From Anodontia alba (lineage: Eukaryota; Mollusca; Bivalvia; Lucinida; Lucinidae), in the NCBI GenBank assembly GCA_964016985.1, contig OZ024823.1, positions 65,120,514 to 65,184,513 of the forward strand: DNA of 64,000 nucleotides, given 5' to 3'. Below are positions 1 through 11,861 of this stretch, piece by piece (the first letter of the stretch is position 1; each line of letters starts with the position of its first letter). A program made the translations under genes and the position numbers. The notes beneath the pieces were generated by a model. It was not told the origin of the DNA and searched no databases. It was given only the letters and a program-made list of their open reading frames with translations.

Positions 1-60
1 AGAGAAGCCTCTGGAGAGTCTCAATATATTAAGTAGACGCTATAAAGTTATGCCATTGAC

Positions 61-203
61 TAGAGTTGAGGTCTTGAGATACAAGAGCCAAGAGACTCAT
101 AGTAAACGCATATTACTTTACAGCCTCTAGGAATCCATTGAAAGATATGCCTCTGGTATAGAGTTGAGGTCTTGAGATATAAGACCAAGAGACTGATAGT
201 AGA
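61..203. repeat. Diverged direct repeat pair (about 43 bp, 100 bp apart)
   Basis: Two copies, at 61-104 and 161-203, begin tagagttgaggtcttgagat and differ at a few positions. They contain the GGTCTTG/CAAGA motif of the tandem array at 352-496 and look like degenerate outliers of it. No coding signal. Confidence 0.7.
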
Positions 204-351
204 AGCATAGGACCAGCCAAGACATGAACACACAACACTAACAATTCTAACGCACATTCATCAATTACACAGGAAAAAAATCTAAGCATTTTATTCAAGC
301 TACTGAGAACAAAATGACTAACTTATTTTCAAGCTTCACAAATATATCATG

Positions 352-496
352 CTGGGTCTTAAGAAACAAGACCATTAGTGCCGGGTCTTGAGATACAAGA
401 CCATTAGTGCTGGGTCTTGAGATACAAGACCATTAGTGCTGGGTCTTGAGATACAAGACCATTAGCGCTGGGTCTTGAGATACAAGACCATTAGTT
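352..496. repeat. 29-bp tandem repeat, 5 copies, palindromic unit
   Basis: Five contiguous 29-bp units start at 352, 381, 410, 439 and 468. In copies 2-5 each unit holds the inverted repeat GGTCTTG-agata-CAAGACC (7-bp arms, 5-nt loop), so every unit could form a small hairpin. Copies 3-5 are almost identical, which suggests recent expansion. There are no spacers. Confidence 0.9.
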
Positions 497-527
497 CTAA
501 CTATCTAACTGCAAACACACAAAAAAT

Positions 528-690
528 TGACTAAGTTATTTTCAAGCAGCTTTAGGTACAGCAAAATAAATTATTTTAGCCTCAGAAAATGACTAAGTTA
601 TTTTAGCCTCAGAATAAATGACTAAGTTATTTTACCCTCAGAAAAAATGACTAAGTTATTTTCAAGCTAGTTTAGTCAAGTTTAGCCCCA
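528..690. repeat. Short tandem repeat (about 27-29 bp)
   Basis: The motif TGACTAAGTTATTTT followed by AGCCTCAGAA or CAAGC recurs at about 529, 590, 619 and 648, with a partial unit between. This is a diverged minisatellite directly after the 29-bp array. Confidence 0.75.
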
Positions 691-1150
691 GGGGGGCATC
701 TATGGGTACACCATATGGGAATATTTGTATAGTGCCAGCCTATACTACTAATGTAGTTTTCAGGGCTTATTGAACCATTGGCACTTAAACTATTTAAATC
801 TAATTATCTAATTTTTGGAGAAACGTTGCTTGGGTAAAGAGGTCTTTGAGCAGATCCGCCATATAGATACGATTGCCCTTGCAGCTGAAATGTCCCATAG
901 ACATATAACTAGAAGATGGTTGGTCATAGTCTAAGAAGTCTCACAGAACACCGGTTACGGTTCTATGTGAATGTAGTTCATTATGTTTGCCTCTTTCTGA
1001 GGCCTTTTTACAGGTCTGCGTTCAAATGTGCAAGTTACTCGCGAGTATTTGCCCTCAATCCCTGCTCCTGCTCGTGCTTGGCATTTGGTACAGGGATCCA
1101 GGGCAATACATTCGCTATATACAGGCAAAACTAGAAATCTAGTCCGTTTT
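691..1150. other. No gene seen
   Basis: Unique-looking AT-rich DNA. The short frame at 916-1134 has no recognisable domain and overlaps another frame, so I do not call it. Confidence 0.5.
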
Positions 1151-1170
1151 CTCTCTCTCTCTCTCTCTCT
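1151..1170. repeat. (CT)10 microsatellite
   Basis: Uninterrupted CT dinucleotides, 13 bp before the hairpin of a reversed HINE tail. Confidence 0.9.
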
Positions 1171-1182
1171 TAGCCCACTTTT

Positions 1183-1480
1183 AGCTCACCTGAGCCAAAG
1201 GCTCAGAATGAGCTATTGTAATCACTTGCCGTCCGGAGCCCGTCTATCCACACATTTGCACTCCTCTTTAACCCGTAGACAATTTTCTTCACATTTCATC
1301 TGGAGCATTCTTCTGTTAAAGGGGCATTGAAACTTTGTACAAAAGGGCACGGCCATTAATTAAGATGGCCGCCACGCCCTTATATGGTAAAATTTAAAAT
1401 CTCCAAAACCAAGAACGCTTTGAGGCTGAATATTGGTCTAAAGCATCAAGGACTCAAGGTCTTCGAAGTTGTTTTAAATG
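1183..1480 (-). mobile_element. Reversed HINE-like 3' end (truncated)
   Basis: AGCTCACCTGAGCC-aaa-GGCTCAGAATGAGCT at 1183-1214 is the reverse complement of the 3' hairpin that ends the plus-strand HINEs of this window. It is followed by the complement of the usual pre-hairpin stretch (attgtaatcacttgccgtccg) and by family B type core (gatggccgccacgcccttatatgg at 1364-1387). The element lies on the minus strand and its 5' part is lost or too diverged to see. Confidence 0.7.
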
Positions 1481-1863
1481 AATATTGTAACGGCACCTGG
1501 CTATTGTCTGTGTTCAGGAATTTTTAACTGGTTAAAACCATAAAAATGAATAATTTTGACACTGTAAATATTGCTGTTCTGTCCGAAGTTCCCGGGGGCC
1601 GAAGCTGACATGTGCCGACTTCGCTTAGCTTTTCTCAAGTAAATATTGATGTCATCGCCATCTCCTGGCAGGATCATGAATGTCTATCAATTCTTGAATT
1701 GTTCATATCCTACTTACCTCTTTATTTCCATTTTTGTAGTCTATTTTCCCCTTCTTTCTGGTGAAATAGTCGTTTTCTTTGGTTGTCATTCACTGGATCA
1801 TGCGGGCCATTCGGATTTTATCGCCTTGATACCCTATGTACCGTAAGGACCGAAAGTACCGCA

Positions 1864-1911
1864 TGACTCAGAATGACGTCATTAGGTGCGTGAATTTCAC
1901 TAGTATAAATA
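1864..1911 (+). promoter_or_regulatory. AP-1 / CRE / TATA-like motif cluster
   Basis: TGACTCA (1864-1870), palindromic TGACGTCA (1874-1881) and TATAAATA (1904-1911) lie in order within 48 bp, as in a compact RNA polymerase II promoter on the plus strand. No convincing reading frame follows; the first ATG after 2000 opens only about 14 codons. It could be a retrotransposon LTR promoter or chance. Motifs are seen; function is inferred. Confidence 0.35.
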
Positions 1912-2490
1912 CCGGATTTCCATGTATCGACTGGTTGCTGATAGTTAGCAGCTTGCTGTAGGCGTTCGCCAAAAGTTGTTAGCTGAGGCTTATTGCCACT
2001 AGTTGATAGGCGCAATGCCACCCAGGAGATTGCAGTTAGGACCAAAAGAGGTCTCATAATCATTTTGTTTACATTACTCCTTTTTGTTTTCCATTGTTGG
2101 TGGAAACTCTATTTTCTATTCTCCTAGGCGAAGTTGGCACAGGTTATTTTGCGCGAGACATATTTTTCTTCCTTACTTTATGATTGTCTTGTTCATATAT
2201 TTTAAATGTTCCAAACTACATACATTACATAATTTTTAATTTACCACCTAAAATCCGCCAACCCTAGGCGCCTGTCGCCCATCATAGGCGAAGACTTCTA
2301 ACACATTTGTCCAAGCTTGTTGATACGCTGAAAGTAGGTTGAGAGCGTCTGGTGAGGCCTAATGTTTTCATAATAAAAGACGCTCTTACGCTGTTTTAAA
2401 GTTGACTCACGCCTATGTGGGCGAGATCCTTCCCGTCAAGGCACATAATAAAATTTTACTTTACATAATTAAATAATTTGAAGCACTGCA

Positions 2491-2517
2491 CGTAGGTAAA
2501 TAGTGTCACAAATTCAC
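2491..2517. repeat. 27-bp direct repeat, copy 1
   Basis: Identical over 27 bp (begins cgtaggtaaatagtgtcaca) to 3403-3429. Flanks do not match, so it is not part of a longer recognisable repeat. Confidence 0.8.
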
Positions 2518-3402
2518 AATCTTTAAGTGGGCGCGCCTATCATGGGTGTGTAACACCTACACCAGCATACTCCTATTATATGTGCAGAATGCCTAAGTCG
2601 TCAGAATTCGCCTATGCATGTGGGGATGCTTGTTGATAGCGTTTAATAGTGACGTTTTAACATTGTGACCAGGATAATTGATGTAATTTTGTGTTTTAAG
2701 CTGATTTTTTGGTCCTCTACTTGCATAGGTGAAGGTCTTTCTGTATATACATAAATGTGTCTTGTAGTTATCGTATTTAGGCACAACTGACGCCTGATTA
2801 ACAGTTTTAGGACATACGTTCATTCAAACTTGGTTGATTACTGAATAGTTATTCAGTGACTTAAATATATGTGTATCGCTCATATAGGGGTGACACTTAG
2901 GGTTTGGGCACAGCATAATGGTACCTTTACATACTCTTACTCGTGTTTTGGGGTGAAATTTTAAAATAACATTTAAATCATATAATGGTACATTGTTGTC
3001 ATGTGTGTCTGCTGACGTTTATGTTTGGTCAGATCTCGTACACAGAATAGAATAGAATATACTTGCTTGAGTTGAAACAGACACGACTGACAGCTGAGTG
3101 TATGTAGACACGACTGACAGCAGATACACGTACAACAACTGATTTGAGTGTAAATAATAATTATCCGTTGCACTCACCAATATTGATGACTAAGGTTTTA
3201 TAGCTGCTACCACAAGGCTTGTTTTATTTAGAACAGATGGAGCCATGTAACCAACTGCAGATCTGATAATATACTGGTGAGGGCAGCGGCAAATTAGTGA
3301 TATCTTGAGGTCAGACTGTTTAATCGCATGCTTACAAATGATAGTCCGTTAGATTCAGTAATTGGAACATTTAATTAGTTATACTGTATTATTATTCATA
3401 AA

Positions 3403-3429
3403 CGTAGGTAAATAGTGTCACAAATTCAC
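3403..3429. repeat. 27-bp direct repeat, copy 2
   Basis: Exact copy of 2491-2517, 912 bp downstream in the same orientation. It may mark the ends of a degraded element or a duplicated site. Confidence 0.8.
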
Positions 3430-3663
3430 CTCTGCAAATTTAGTATTTTGTAGTGGTTCCATTAGAAATACTTCAAGATTTTGACGTGGTCTAGTTTAAC
3501 AACTACACACACTCTCCTCTTATATTCCTATGTAATTATTATTTATTTAAGGCCTTTAATTTTACTGTTAAGGGAAAGTAAATAAATTAAGAAATTGCAA
3601 CAATGGCTGGCCGTCCATTCACTTCCCCCGAGCGTTGAGCATGGCCCATGACCACATATATTC

Positions 3664-3744
3664 ATTGTAACACCACCATCGCCCCTGACCTCTCAACAGT
3701 TATTCAGTTATTAACTCGACCAGGCGGTGGTGTTCCGTTGCAAT
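3664..3744. repeat. Imperfect inverted repeat, 27-bp arms
   Basis: Arm 3664-3690 (attgtaacaccaccatcgcc...) pairs with 3718-3744 (...ggcggtggtgttccgttgcaat) across a 27-nt loop. It has the shape of a small foldback or the remains of a MITE. Confidence 0.6.
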
Positions 3745-4038
3745 ATTGAAGGCTGATTTGACCAACATACGGCAAGGTCATATTTGCGTCCTCATACATT
3801 TGTATGGGAAAAATATTGAAAAATCTTTTTTTTTCTGAAAATGTATTAAAGACTAATGACTGAAACTTACAATATATGATTAAAATAGTAAAACATTTTA
3901 GTTAAAATCAAACTTTTGTTCCCTGGGGTAATCTCCCTTGCCGTGTAACATATAAACGTCTTCTTCGAAGGGATATTGATAATTTGTTAAAATGATGCTG
4001 GACCGTTGAACAAGATGGCCGCCTTATACATATATGCT

Positions 4039-7000
4039 AAACAAGAGGGCCAAGATGGCCCTGTATCGCTCACCTGATTACCAGACAAGTCTGAGTCAAT
4101 TGGCCTTTCGGTTCAAGACAGGAAGTACAGTACTGATTTTCAAGATGGTGGCCATCTTGGATTTCCAATCAGACCAATTTTAGCTACTTTTGTTCTACAA
4201 GTTACCTTAATACTTCCAATGAAGTTTGAGTCAATCGTCCTTTTGGCTCAGGAGAAAAAGTTCAAAATACATGCTGCTATGGCAACCATCTTGGATTTCG
4301 GATCAGAATGATTTTAGCTATTTTTGGTCAACAAGTTCCTTCGATACTTCCTATTACATTTTGAGTCAATGGGCCTTTCTATTCAGAAGTTTAAAATAGA
4401 TTTTCAAGATGGCAACTGTGGGGGCCATCTTGTATTTCTGATCAGAGTAATTTTATTGTTATTTTTTATCTCCAAGTCACCTTGATGATTCTTACCAAAT
4501 TACAAGTCATTTGGACTTTCGGTTCAGGAGAAGAAGCAAAAAATAGATTTTCAAGATGGCCGCCATGGTGGCCATCTTGGATTTCCTATCAAACCGGTTT
4601 TAGCTATTTTGATCTACCAGTCACCTCTATGCCTTCTACCAAGTTTTGAGTCAATTGGCCTTTCAATTCAATAGAAGAAGCAAAAAATAGATGGTGGCCA
4701 TCAGAACAATTTTTTTTTTATCTATTTTTCATCTACAAGTCACCCCAAAGCTTCCTACTCTGGTTCGAGTCCACTGGCCTTTCGGTTCAGAAGAAGAAGC
4801 GAAAAATAGATTTTCAAGATGGCCGCCATGCCATCTTGGATTTCTGATAGGTACAATTTTACCTACTTTTGATCTGCCAGTCACGTGATGCTTCCTACCA
4901 AGTTTCAAATCAATTGGCAATTCGCTTTAGGAGAAGAAGCGAAAAATAGATTTTCAAGATGGCCACCATGGCAGCCATCTTGGTTTCCAAAAGGGACGAT
5001 TTTAGCTATTTTTGATCTACAAGTCACCCCGATGCTTCCTACCAAGTTTTAAGTCAATAAGCCTTTCTATTCTGGAGAAGAAGCGAAAAATAGATTTTCA
5101 AGATGGCAGCAATGGCGGACATCTTGTATTTCCAATCAGACAGATTTTAGCTATTTTCGACGACCTATAAGTCAACCCGATGCTTCCTATGAAGTTTCAA
5201 GTCAATTGGCTTTTCAGTTTAGGAGAACAAGCAAAAAATAGATTTTCAAGATGGCCACCATGGCAGCCATCTTGGATTTCCGATCAGGATGATTTTAGCT
5301 GTTGTTGATCTACAAGTCACCCCAATGCTTCCTACCAAGTTTCGAGTCAATATTCAGTTCAGGAGATGAAGCGAAAATCGATTTTCAAGATGACTGCCAG
5401 GGCGGCCATTTTGGATTTCCGATAGGGACGATTTTAACTATTTTTTATCTACAAGTCGACCCTATGCTTCCTACCTAGTTTAAAGTCAATAAGCCTTTCG
5501 GTTCAGGAGAAGTCTTTCAGTTCAGGAGAAGAAGCGAAAAATAGATTTTCAAGATATGGTGGCCATCTTGGTTTCCAATAGGGACGATTTTAGCTATTTT
5601 TGATCTACAAGTCAACCCGAAGCTTCCTACCAAGTTTTAAGTCAATAAGCCTTTCTATTCAGAAGAAGAAGCGAAAAATAGATTTTTAAGATGGCCGCAA
5701 TGGCGGACATCTTGTATTTCCGATCAGAAAGATTTTAGCTATTTTCGACCTATAAGTGAACCTGATGCTTCCTACAAAGTTTCGAGTCAATTGGCTTTTC
5801 AGTTTAGGAGAAGAAGCGAAAAATAGATTTTCACAATGGCCGCCATGGCAGCCATCTTGGATTTCCGATCGGGATGATTTTAGCTGTTGTTGATCTACAA
5901 GTCACCCCAATGCTTCCTAGCAAGTTTCGAGTCAATATTCAGTTCAGGAGATGAAGCGAAAATAGATTTTCAAGATGGCTGCCAGGGCAGCCATTTTGGA
6001 TTTCCGATAGGGACGATTTTAACTATTTTTTATCTACAAGTCACCACTATGCTTCCTACCTAGTTTAAAGTCAATAAGCCTTTCGGTTCAGGAGAAGTCT
6101 TTCAGTTCAGGAGAAGAAGAGAAAAATAGATTTTCAAGATGGAACTATGGCGAGCATCTTGGATTTCCGATCGTGTCGATTTTAGCTATTTTTGATCTAT
6201 GTCACCCCGATGCTTCCTACCAAGTTTGGAGTCAATTGGCTTTTGGGTTTAGGAGAAGAAGCGAAAAATATGGCAGCCATCTTGGATTTCTGATCGGCAC
6301 GATTTTAGCTATTTTTTTTTATCTACAAGTCACCCCGATGCTTCCTACCAAGTTTGGAGTCAATTGGCATTTCAGTTCCGGAGAAGAAACAAAAAATAGA
6401 TTTACAAGATGGCCGCCATGGTGGCCATCTTGGATTTCCTATCAAACCGGTTTTAGCTATTTTGATCTACCTGTCACCTCTATGCTTTCTACCAAGTTTC
6501 AAGTCAATTGGCCTTTCAGTTCAATAGAAGAAGCAAAAAATAGATGGCAGCCATCTTGAATTTTCTATCAGAACAATTTTTTTTTATCTATTTTTGATCT
6601 ACAAGTCACCCCAAAGCTTCCTACTCCGGTTCGAGTCAATTGGCCTTTCGGTTCAGAAGAAGAAGCGAAAAATAGATTTTCAAGATGGCTGCCATGCCAT
6701 CTTGGATTTCCGAAAGGTACAATTTTACCTACTTTTGATCTGCCAGTCACCCTGATGCTTCCTACCAAGTTTCGAATCAATTGGCCTTTCGCTTCAGGAG
6801 AAGAAGCGAAAAATAGATTTTCAAGATGGCCACAAGCTATTTTTGATCTACAAATCAACCCGATGCTTCCAACCAAGTTTTAAGTCAATAAGCCTTTCTA
6901 TTCAGGAGAAGAAGCGAAAAATAGATTTTCAAGATGGCCGCAATGGTGGACATCTTGTATTTTCTGATCTGAAAGATTTTAGCTATTTTCGACCTATAAG

Positions 7001-7892
7001 TCAACCCGATGATTCCTACGAAGTTTCGAGTCAATTGGCTTTTCAGTTTAGGAGAAGAAGCGAAAAATAGATTTTCAAGATGGCCGCCATGGCAGCCATC
7101 TTGGATTTCCGATCGGGATGATTTTAGCTGTTGTTGATCTACAAGTCACCCCAATGCTTCCTACCAAGTTTCGAGTCAATATTCAGTTCAGGAGATGAAG
7201 TGAAAATAGATTTTCAAGATGGCAGCCAGGGCGGCCATTTTGGATTTCCGATAGGGACAATTTGAACTATTTTTTATCTACAAGTCACCCCTATGCTTCC
7301 TACCTAATTTAAAGTCAATAAGCCTTTTGGTTCAGAAGAAGTCTTTCAGTTCAGGAGAAGAAACGAAAAATAGATTTTCAAGATGGCCACCATGGCGAGC
7401 ATCTTGGATTTCCGATCGAGTCGATTTTAGTTATTTTTGATCTACAAGTCACCCCAGTGCTTCCTACCAAGTTTGGAGTGAATTGGCTTTTGGGTTTAGG
7501 AGAAGAAGCGAAAAGTATGGCTGCCATCTTGGATTTCTGATCGGCACGATTTTAGCTATTTTTTTTATCTACAAGTCACCCCGATGCTTCCTACCAAGTT
7601 TGGAATCACTGATTGGCATTTCAGTTCAGGAGCAGAAGTGAAAAATAGATTTTCAAGATGGCAGTCACGGCGGCCTTCTTGGACTTCAGATCATAATGAT
7701 TTTAGCTATTTTTTTTTTATCTATAAGTCACCCCGATGCTACCTACCAAGTATTGAGTCAACTGGCCCAGAGGTGTAGGAGGAGTAGGCTTTTAAAGCAA
7801 TTGCTGATGCCGCACGATGGACAAAGGACATTCACTGACCACAACAGCTCACCATGAGCACTTTGTCGTGCTTAGGTGAGATGAGCTAAAAA
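4039..7892 (+). mobile_element. HINE-like element, family A core (3.9 kb, complete)
   Basis: The 5' end is aaacaagagggccaagatgg, with a small palindrome (AGGGCC...GGCCCT) and the sub-terminal motif CGCTCACCTGA. The core holds more than 20 units of about 140-160 bp, each with caagatggc...gccatcttgg, gattttagctatttttgatc, tacaagtcaccc, gatgcttcctaccaagttt and agaagaagcgaaaaatag. The 3' end has gccgcacgatggacaaagga, then a hairpin (gagcac-tttgtc-gtgctt) and gatgagctaaaaa. No transposase gene is present, so it is non-autonomous. Helentron relatives (DINE/HINE) are known for sub-terminal inverted repeats, tandem cores and a 3' stem-loop; assignment to that group is inference. Short frames inside are repeat artefacts. 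Confidence 0.8.
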
Positions 7893-8128
7893 CAATCTTA
7901 AAAATCTTGTTTTCCAATCCTACAGTTTTGATGCTGAATCTTGGTATATAGCATCTTGGACTCTCAGTCTACCAAGCTTATTAAAAAAAAAATGGTCCGA
8001 AGATGACCTTCAAGCTTTTTACAGCAAAGTCAAATTTGCGTTCCCATGCATTTGTATAGGGAATACATTGAAAAATCATTTTCTTAGAATTTATTAAGAC
8101 TACCGGCTGAAACTTACAATGTATGATT

Positions 8129-10445
8129 AAACAAGAGGCCCATGGGCCACGACTCGCTCACCTGAGTGACATAACCACTGCAGATATGCAGATGTTATGC
8201 AACATTTTTCCAATCCTATCATCGCAACCAATGAAAAGATCATCATTTGAGCAGTTCTTAGCTTTGAAGAAGAATATATGGGCCTGACAGTCAATGGAGC
8301 ATAATCATTTGAATAAACTATCAATCACATTTCAACAGTAGGATCAATGCAAAATTTGGTGGAAATTGGCTAAGTGGTTTCTGAAGAATCATGATTTTAT
8401 ACATGTAAACAGCACAGTGGCAGGGAAATATAATAAATATAAACAAGATGACGGCCATCTTAGATTTCCAATCAGAACAATTTTAACTACTGTTGATCTA
8501 CAAGTCACTTCGATACTGTCATTATAAATGTATATGGCCCATACAAATGCATGGGGAAGCAAATTTCAACATAGAACCATCATTTTAGCAATTTTGGTAG
8601 ATCTCCTGTCCCCCATAATTTGTGCAAAGATTAGGGCCCAGGGCTTATTTGGTTCTGGAGAGGAAGATTTTTAAAGGTTTATACCATACATGGGCATGGC
8701 AGCCATTTTGATCAATGGACCATGCCCATTTTAGCAATCTTTCATTCTCCTGCCCAAGGAGACTCCGCATGAAATTTGAGCAAGACTGGCCCAGAGGCTT
8801 CAGTGGAAAAATCATTTTGAAATTATCAACATTTTTTCCATACAAATGTACGGGGCCCATACAAATGCATACAGAAGCAACCTTGACCTCGCCGTAAAAA
8901 CGTCAAATGTCAATGTATGACAATTATTTTAGCAACTTTGGTAGACCGCCCATTCCCAATGATATATGCAAAGATTCAGCCATAAGGCATCCTCGGTTTT
9001 GGAGAATAAGATTTTTAAATGTTTTTTTCCCCATACAAATGCATAGGGAAGCAAACGACCTTGCCGTAAAGAGGTCAAATGTCAATGTAAGACCATTATT
9101 TTAGCAACTTTGGTAGACCCCCCCCCCCCACCCCCACCCCCGTCCCTGATGATTTAAGCAAAGATTCAGCCCCAAGGCATCCTCGGTTCTGGAGGAGAAG
9201 ATTTTAAAGGTTTTTACCATATATGGGCGTGGTGGCCACCTTGGTCAATGAACCGCGACCATTTTAGCAATCTTTCATTCCCCCAACCTAAGGAGGCTCC
9301 ATATGAAATTTGAGCAAAATTGGCCCAGAGGCTCCAGAGGAGAAGTCGTTTGAAATTCTAAATATTTTTCCCATACAAATGCATAAGGAAGCAAAATTGA
9401 CCTCACCGTAAAAAGGTCAAATGATAATGTACAACCATTATTTTAGCAACTTACTTTGGTAGACCTCCTGTTTCCGATGATATATGTAAAGATTCAGCCA
9501 CAAGGCATCCTCGGTTTTGGAGAAGAAGATTTTTAAAGGTTTTTCCCATACAAATGCATAGGGACGCAAACTTGACCTTGCCGTAAAAAGGTCAAATGTC
9601 AATATACGACATTTATTTTAGCAATTTTGGTAGACCTCCCGTCCCCGATGACTTATGCAAAGATTCAGCCCCAAGGCATCCTCGGTTCTGGAGAAGAAGA
9701 TTTTTAAAGCTTTTTACCATATATGGGCATGGCGGCCATCTTGGTCAACGAGCCGCGACCATTTTAGCAATCTTTCATTCCCCCAACCTAAGGAGGCTCC
9801 AAATGAAATTTGAGCAAAATTGACCCAGGGGCTCCAGAGGAGAAGTCGTTTGAAATTCTGAACATTTTTCCCATACAAATGCATAAGGAAGCAAAATTGA
9901 CCTTACCGTAAAAAGGTCAAATGTCAATGTACGACCATTATTTTAGCAACTTTGGTAGACCTCCTGTTTCCGATGATATATGTAAAGGTTCAGCCATAAG
10001 GCATCCTCGGTTTTGGAGAAGAAGATTTTTAAAGGTTTTTCCCATACAAATGCATTGGGAAGCAAACTTGACCTTGCCGTAAAAAGGTCAAATGTCAATA
10101 TACGATATTTATTTTAGCAATTTTGGTAGACCTCCCATCCCTGATGACTTATGCAAAGATTCAGCCCCAAGGCATCCTCCGTTCTGGAGAAGAAGGTTTT
10201 TAAAGGTTTTTACCATATAGGGGCATGGCGGCCATCTTGGTCAAAGGACCGCGACCATTTTAGCAATTTTTCGTTCCCCCAACCTAGGGAGGCTCCATAT
10301 GAAATTTGAGCAAAATTGGCTCAGGGGCTTCAGAGGAGAAGTCGTTTGAAAATGTTAATGGACGGACGCACAGATGGACGGACGGGAGACAGACAAAAAG
10401 TGATCACAATAGCTCATCCTGAGCATAGCTCAGGTGAGCTAAAAA
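8129..10445 (+). mobile_element. HINE-like element, family B core (2.3 kb, complete)
   Basis: It begins aaacaagaggcccatgggcc (palindrome GGCCCATGGGCC), then tcgctcacctgagtgacata. The first 340 bp closely match the start of the element at 61483, including one family A box near 8447, but the core then changes to family B. That unit is about 500 bp (tatatgggcatggcggccatcttggtc at about 9220, 9720 and 10213), with ccatacaaatgcatagggaagc and aaaaaggtcaaatgtcaatg. The 3' end has gacggacgcacagatggacggacg, tgatcacaatagctcatc, a GAGC-ata-GCTC hairpin and ggtgagctaaaaa. Confidence 0.8.
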
Positions 10446-10860
10446 GTAAAATGTTTTAGTTACATTCACAATTTTGTCCTCGAGGGTTATCTGCCCTTGC
10501 CCCTGGATTATATACCAGTATAAAGCCGTGTAATCTTTAAATGTTTGTTTTTTTCCTGAAACCCATTGACCAATCTTTACCAGATTTTACCTGGGGCCTT
10601 CTGTTGAAGAGTATCGCATAATTAAACAAGATGGCTTTCATGCCGAAATACGGTAATAAACACTCAATAATTTTGTTTTCCAGAACCATGAAAGCATTTG
10701 AGTCTGAATCTTGGTATATAGTATCGCGGACTCAATGTCTGCCTAGTTCATTCAAATAAAGATCCTAAGATACTAACTAACATGCCCTTTTACGGCACGG
10801 TCAAATGTGTGTCCCAGTTTCTGTGGCAATACTTGAAGAACGTTGCATGGTATCTACAGA

Positions 10861-11861
10861 TATGCAGTGGCTGCTTTTCTCAGTTGAGCTAATCATGGGC
10901 TTCGGTTTATTATATTCCTTATTTTGGCTGTTTGATAACCGTTTCATGTTGCTGATAGGTTTCATTTGTAGCTAATTTGCAATTTAACTAATCGGTCTAA
11001 CAATTGTGCAAATGTCGTTTGCAACCACTGCACCAAGCCACTACCCCTACAATTTTCTGAGTATATAGAGGCAAAAACAGGGCTTTTACTTCTGCGTTGT
11101 CCTTGCTGTGCAATGGTAATTAATGCATGGGTAATGAATTAATGCCAAAATAAGCAGGGTATATAGCAGTTGTTCAGAATCTAGGTGACCGAGGACAAGT
11201 ATTGGAACCTGTACCTTCTGTGTGTCTGCGGTGCAGGGCTTCTCCCGGAATTCCCCGATGGCGTGGTTACCAATGACTATAGGAACATAACATTACTTAT
11301 TTCCATACACTACATAAACCTACATAATTTTCTGTCACTGTTTGTACAAAAATATGAGGAGAAACTTGTTTTCGTCTTGCAAATTGTTGTATTTATAAAG
11401 TGTAAAATAAAATCTATGTTTAAATCCAACGGAGTCCATTATTTTGTTGAATGTTTCCAAAAAATCTCTAGTTCGGGGTATGCTGGTGAGGCCTACAATG
11501 ATTATCAGGACATTTGCTTGTTACACAGCATAACCAGTATATATTCAACTCATAACTGTAGGGCACTTCGTTGCACAGCCTTTGTCTCCCTTCCATCGTC
11601 TCGATACAGCTTAAATAATGTTGAAAGGGATGTAAAACACCTTATCATCATCATCATCTGCAGCAGCAGCAGTTTAAAGAACAACAACATATATCCATAC
11701 ATATTTCAGTTACTTAAATGTATATTCTGTGTTGTTCAATAATATAAAGCTGTGCTTTCTTTATTTTAACCCTCGAAATTTATGTCTTTGTCTGCGCAAT
11801 GTATTGATTTATCGTAGAAAAGTTACCGTAACTTTACGGTAAAATTTCGGACATCTCTAAT
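10861..11861. other. Unassigned DNA with one weak open frame
   Basis: A plus frame of 185 codons at 11185-11742 starts MTEDKYWNLYLLCVCGAGLL. Its first 100 bp are GC-richer than the surroundings, but the rest is AT-rich low-complexity (ATC, AGC and AAC triplet runs at 11645-11690) and no domain is recognisable. It could hold a degenerate exon; more likely it is chance. A small palindrome TTACCGTA-ac-TTTACGGTAA lies at 11823-11842. Confidence 0.4.

Larger units (their letters stand above)
1481..3769. other. Gene-poor DNA, unassigned, with several small repeats
   Basis: No protein family is recognisable on either strand. A minus frame at 1818-2063 starts with a hydrophobic MIMRPLLVLTAISWVAL segment but has no homology I recognise. 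Visible structure: an AP-1/CRE/TATA cluster at 1864-1911, a repeated 16-bp motif (agacacgactgacagc) near 3079 and 3106, a 27-bp exact repeat at 2491 and 3403, and an inverted repeat at 3664-3744. Confidence 0.5.
3770..10860 (-). mobile_element. Old reversed family B element, split in three
   Basis: Segments 3770-4038, 7893-8128 and 10446-10860 carry family B core in reverse orientation: ggcaaggtca, catacatttgtatggga, actgaaacttacaatatatgatta, then the ctcccttgcc stretch. The order is interrupted exactly where the two plus-strand HINEs (4039-7892 and 8129-10445) begin and end. An uninterrupted version of the second target can be read around 3880-3900. Ends are diffuse. Confidence 0.65.

Noticed and set aside
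352..496. CRISPR-like array of 29-bp palindromic repeats
   Set aside because: Units are contiguous with no spacers and the context is animal DNA; it is a minisatellite.
1818..2063. 81-codon minus frame with a hydrophobic start, possibly a secreted peptide
   Set aside because: No cleavage context or homology I can support, and it overlaps the AP-1/CRE/TATA cluster on the other strand.
6173..6559. 128-codon frame and many similar frames in 4-8 kb, 51-53 kb and 61-64 kb
   Set aside because: They run through family A core units whose length happens to keep a frame; the same peptide text repeats on both strands and varies between units.
11185..11742. 185-codon open frame as a gene
   Set aside because: No recognisable domain, strongly AT-rich second half with triplet runs, no splice or promoter support. 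Kept only as a note.
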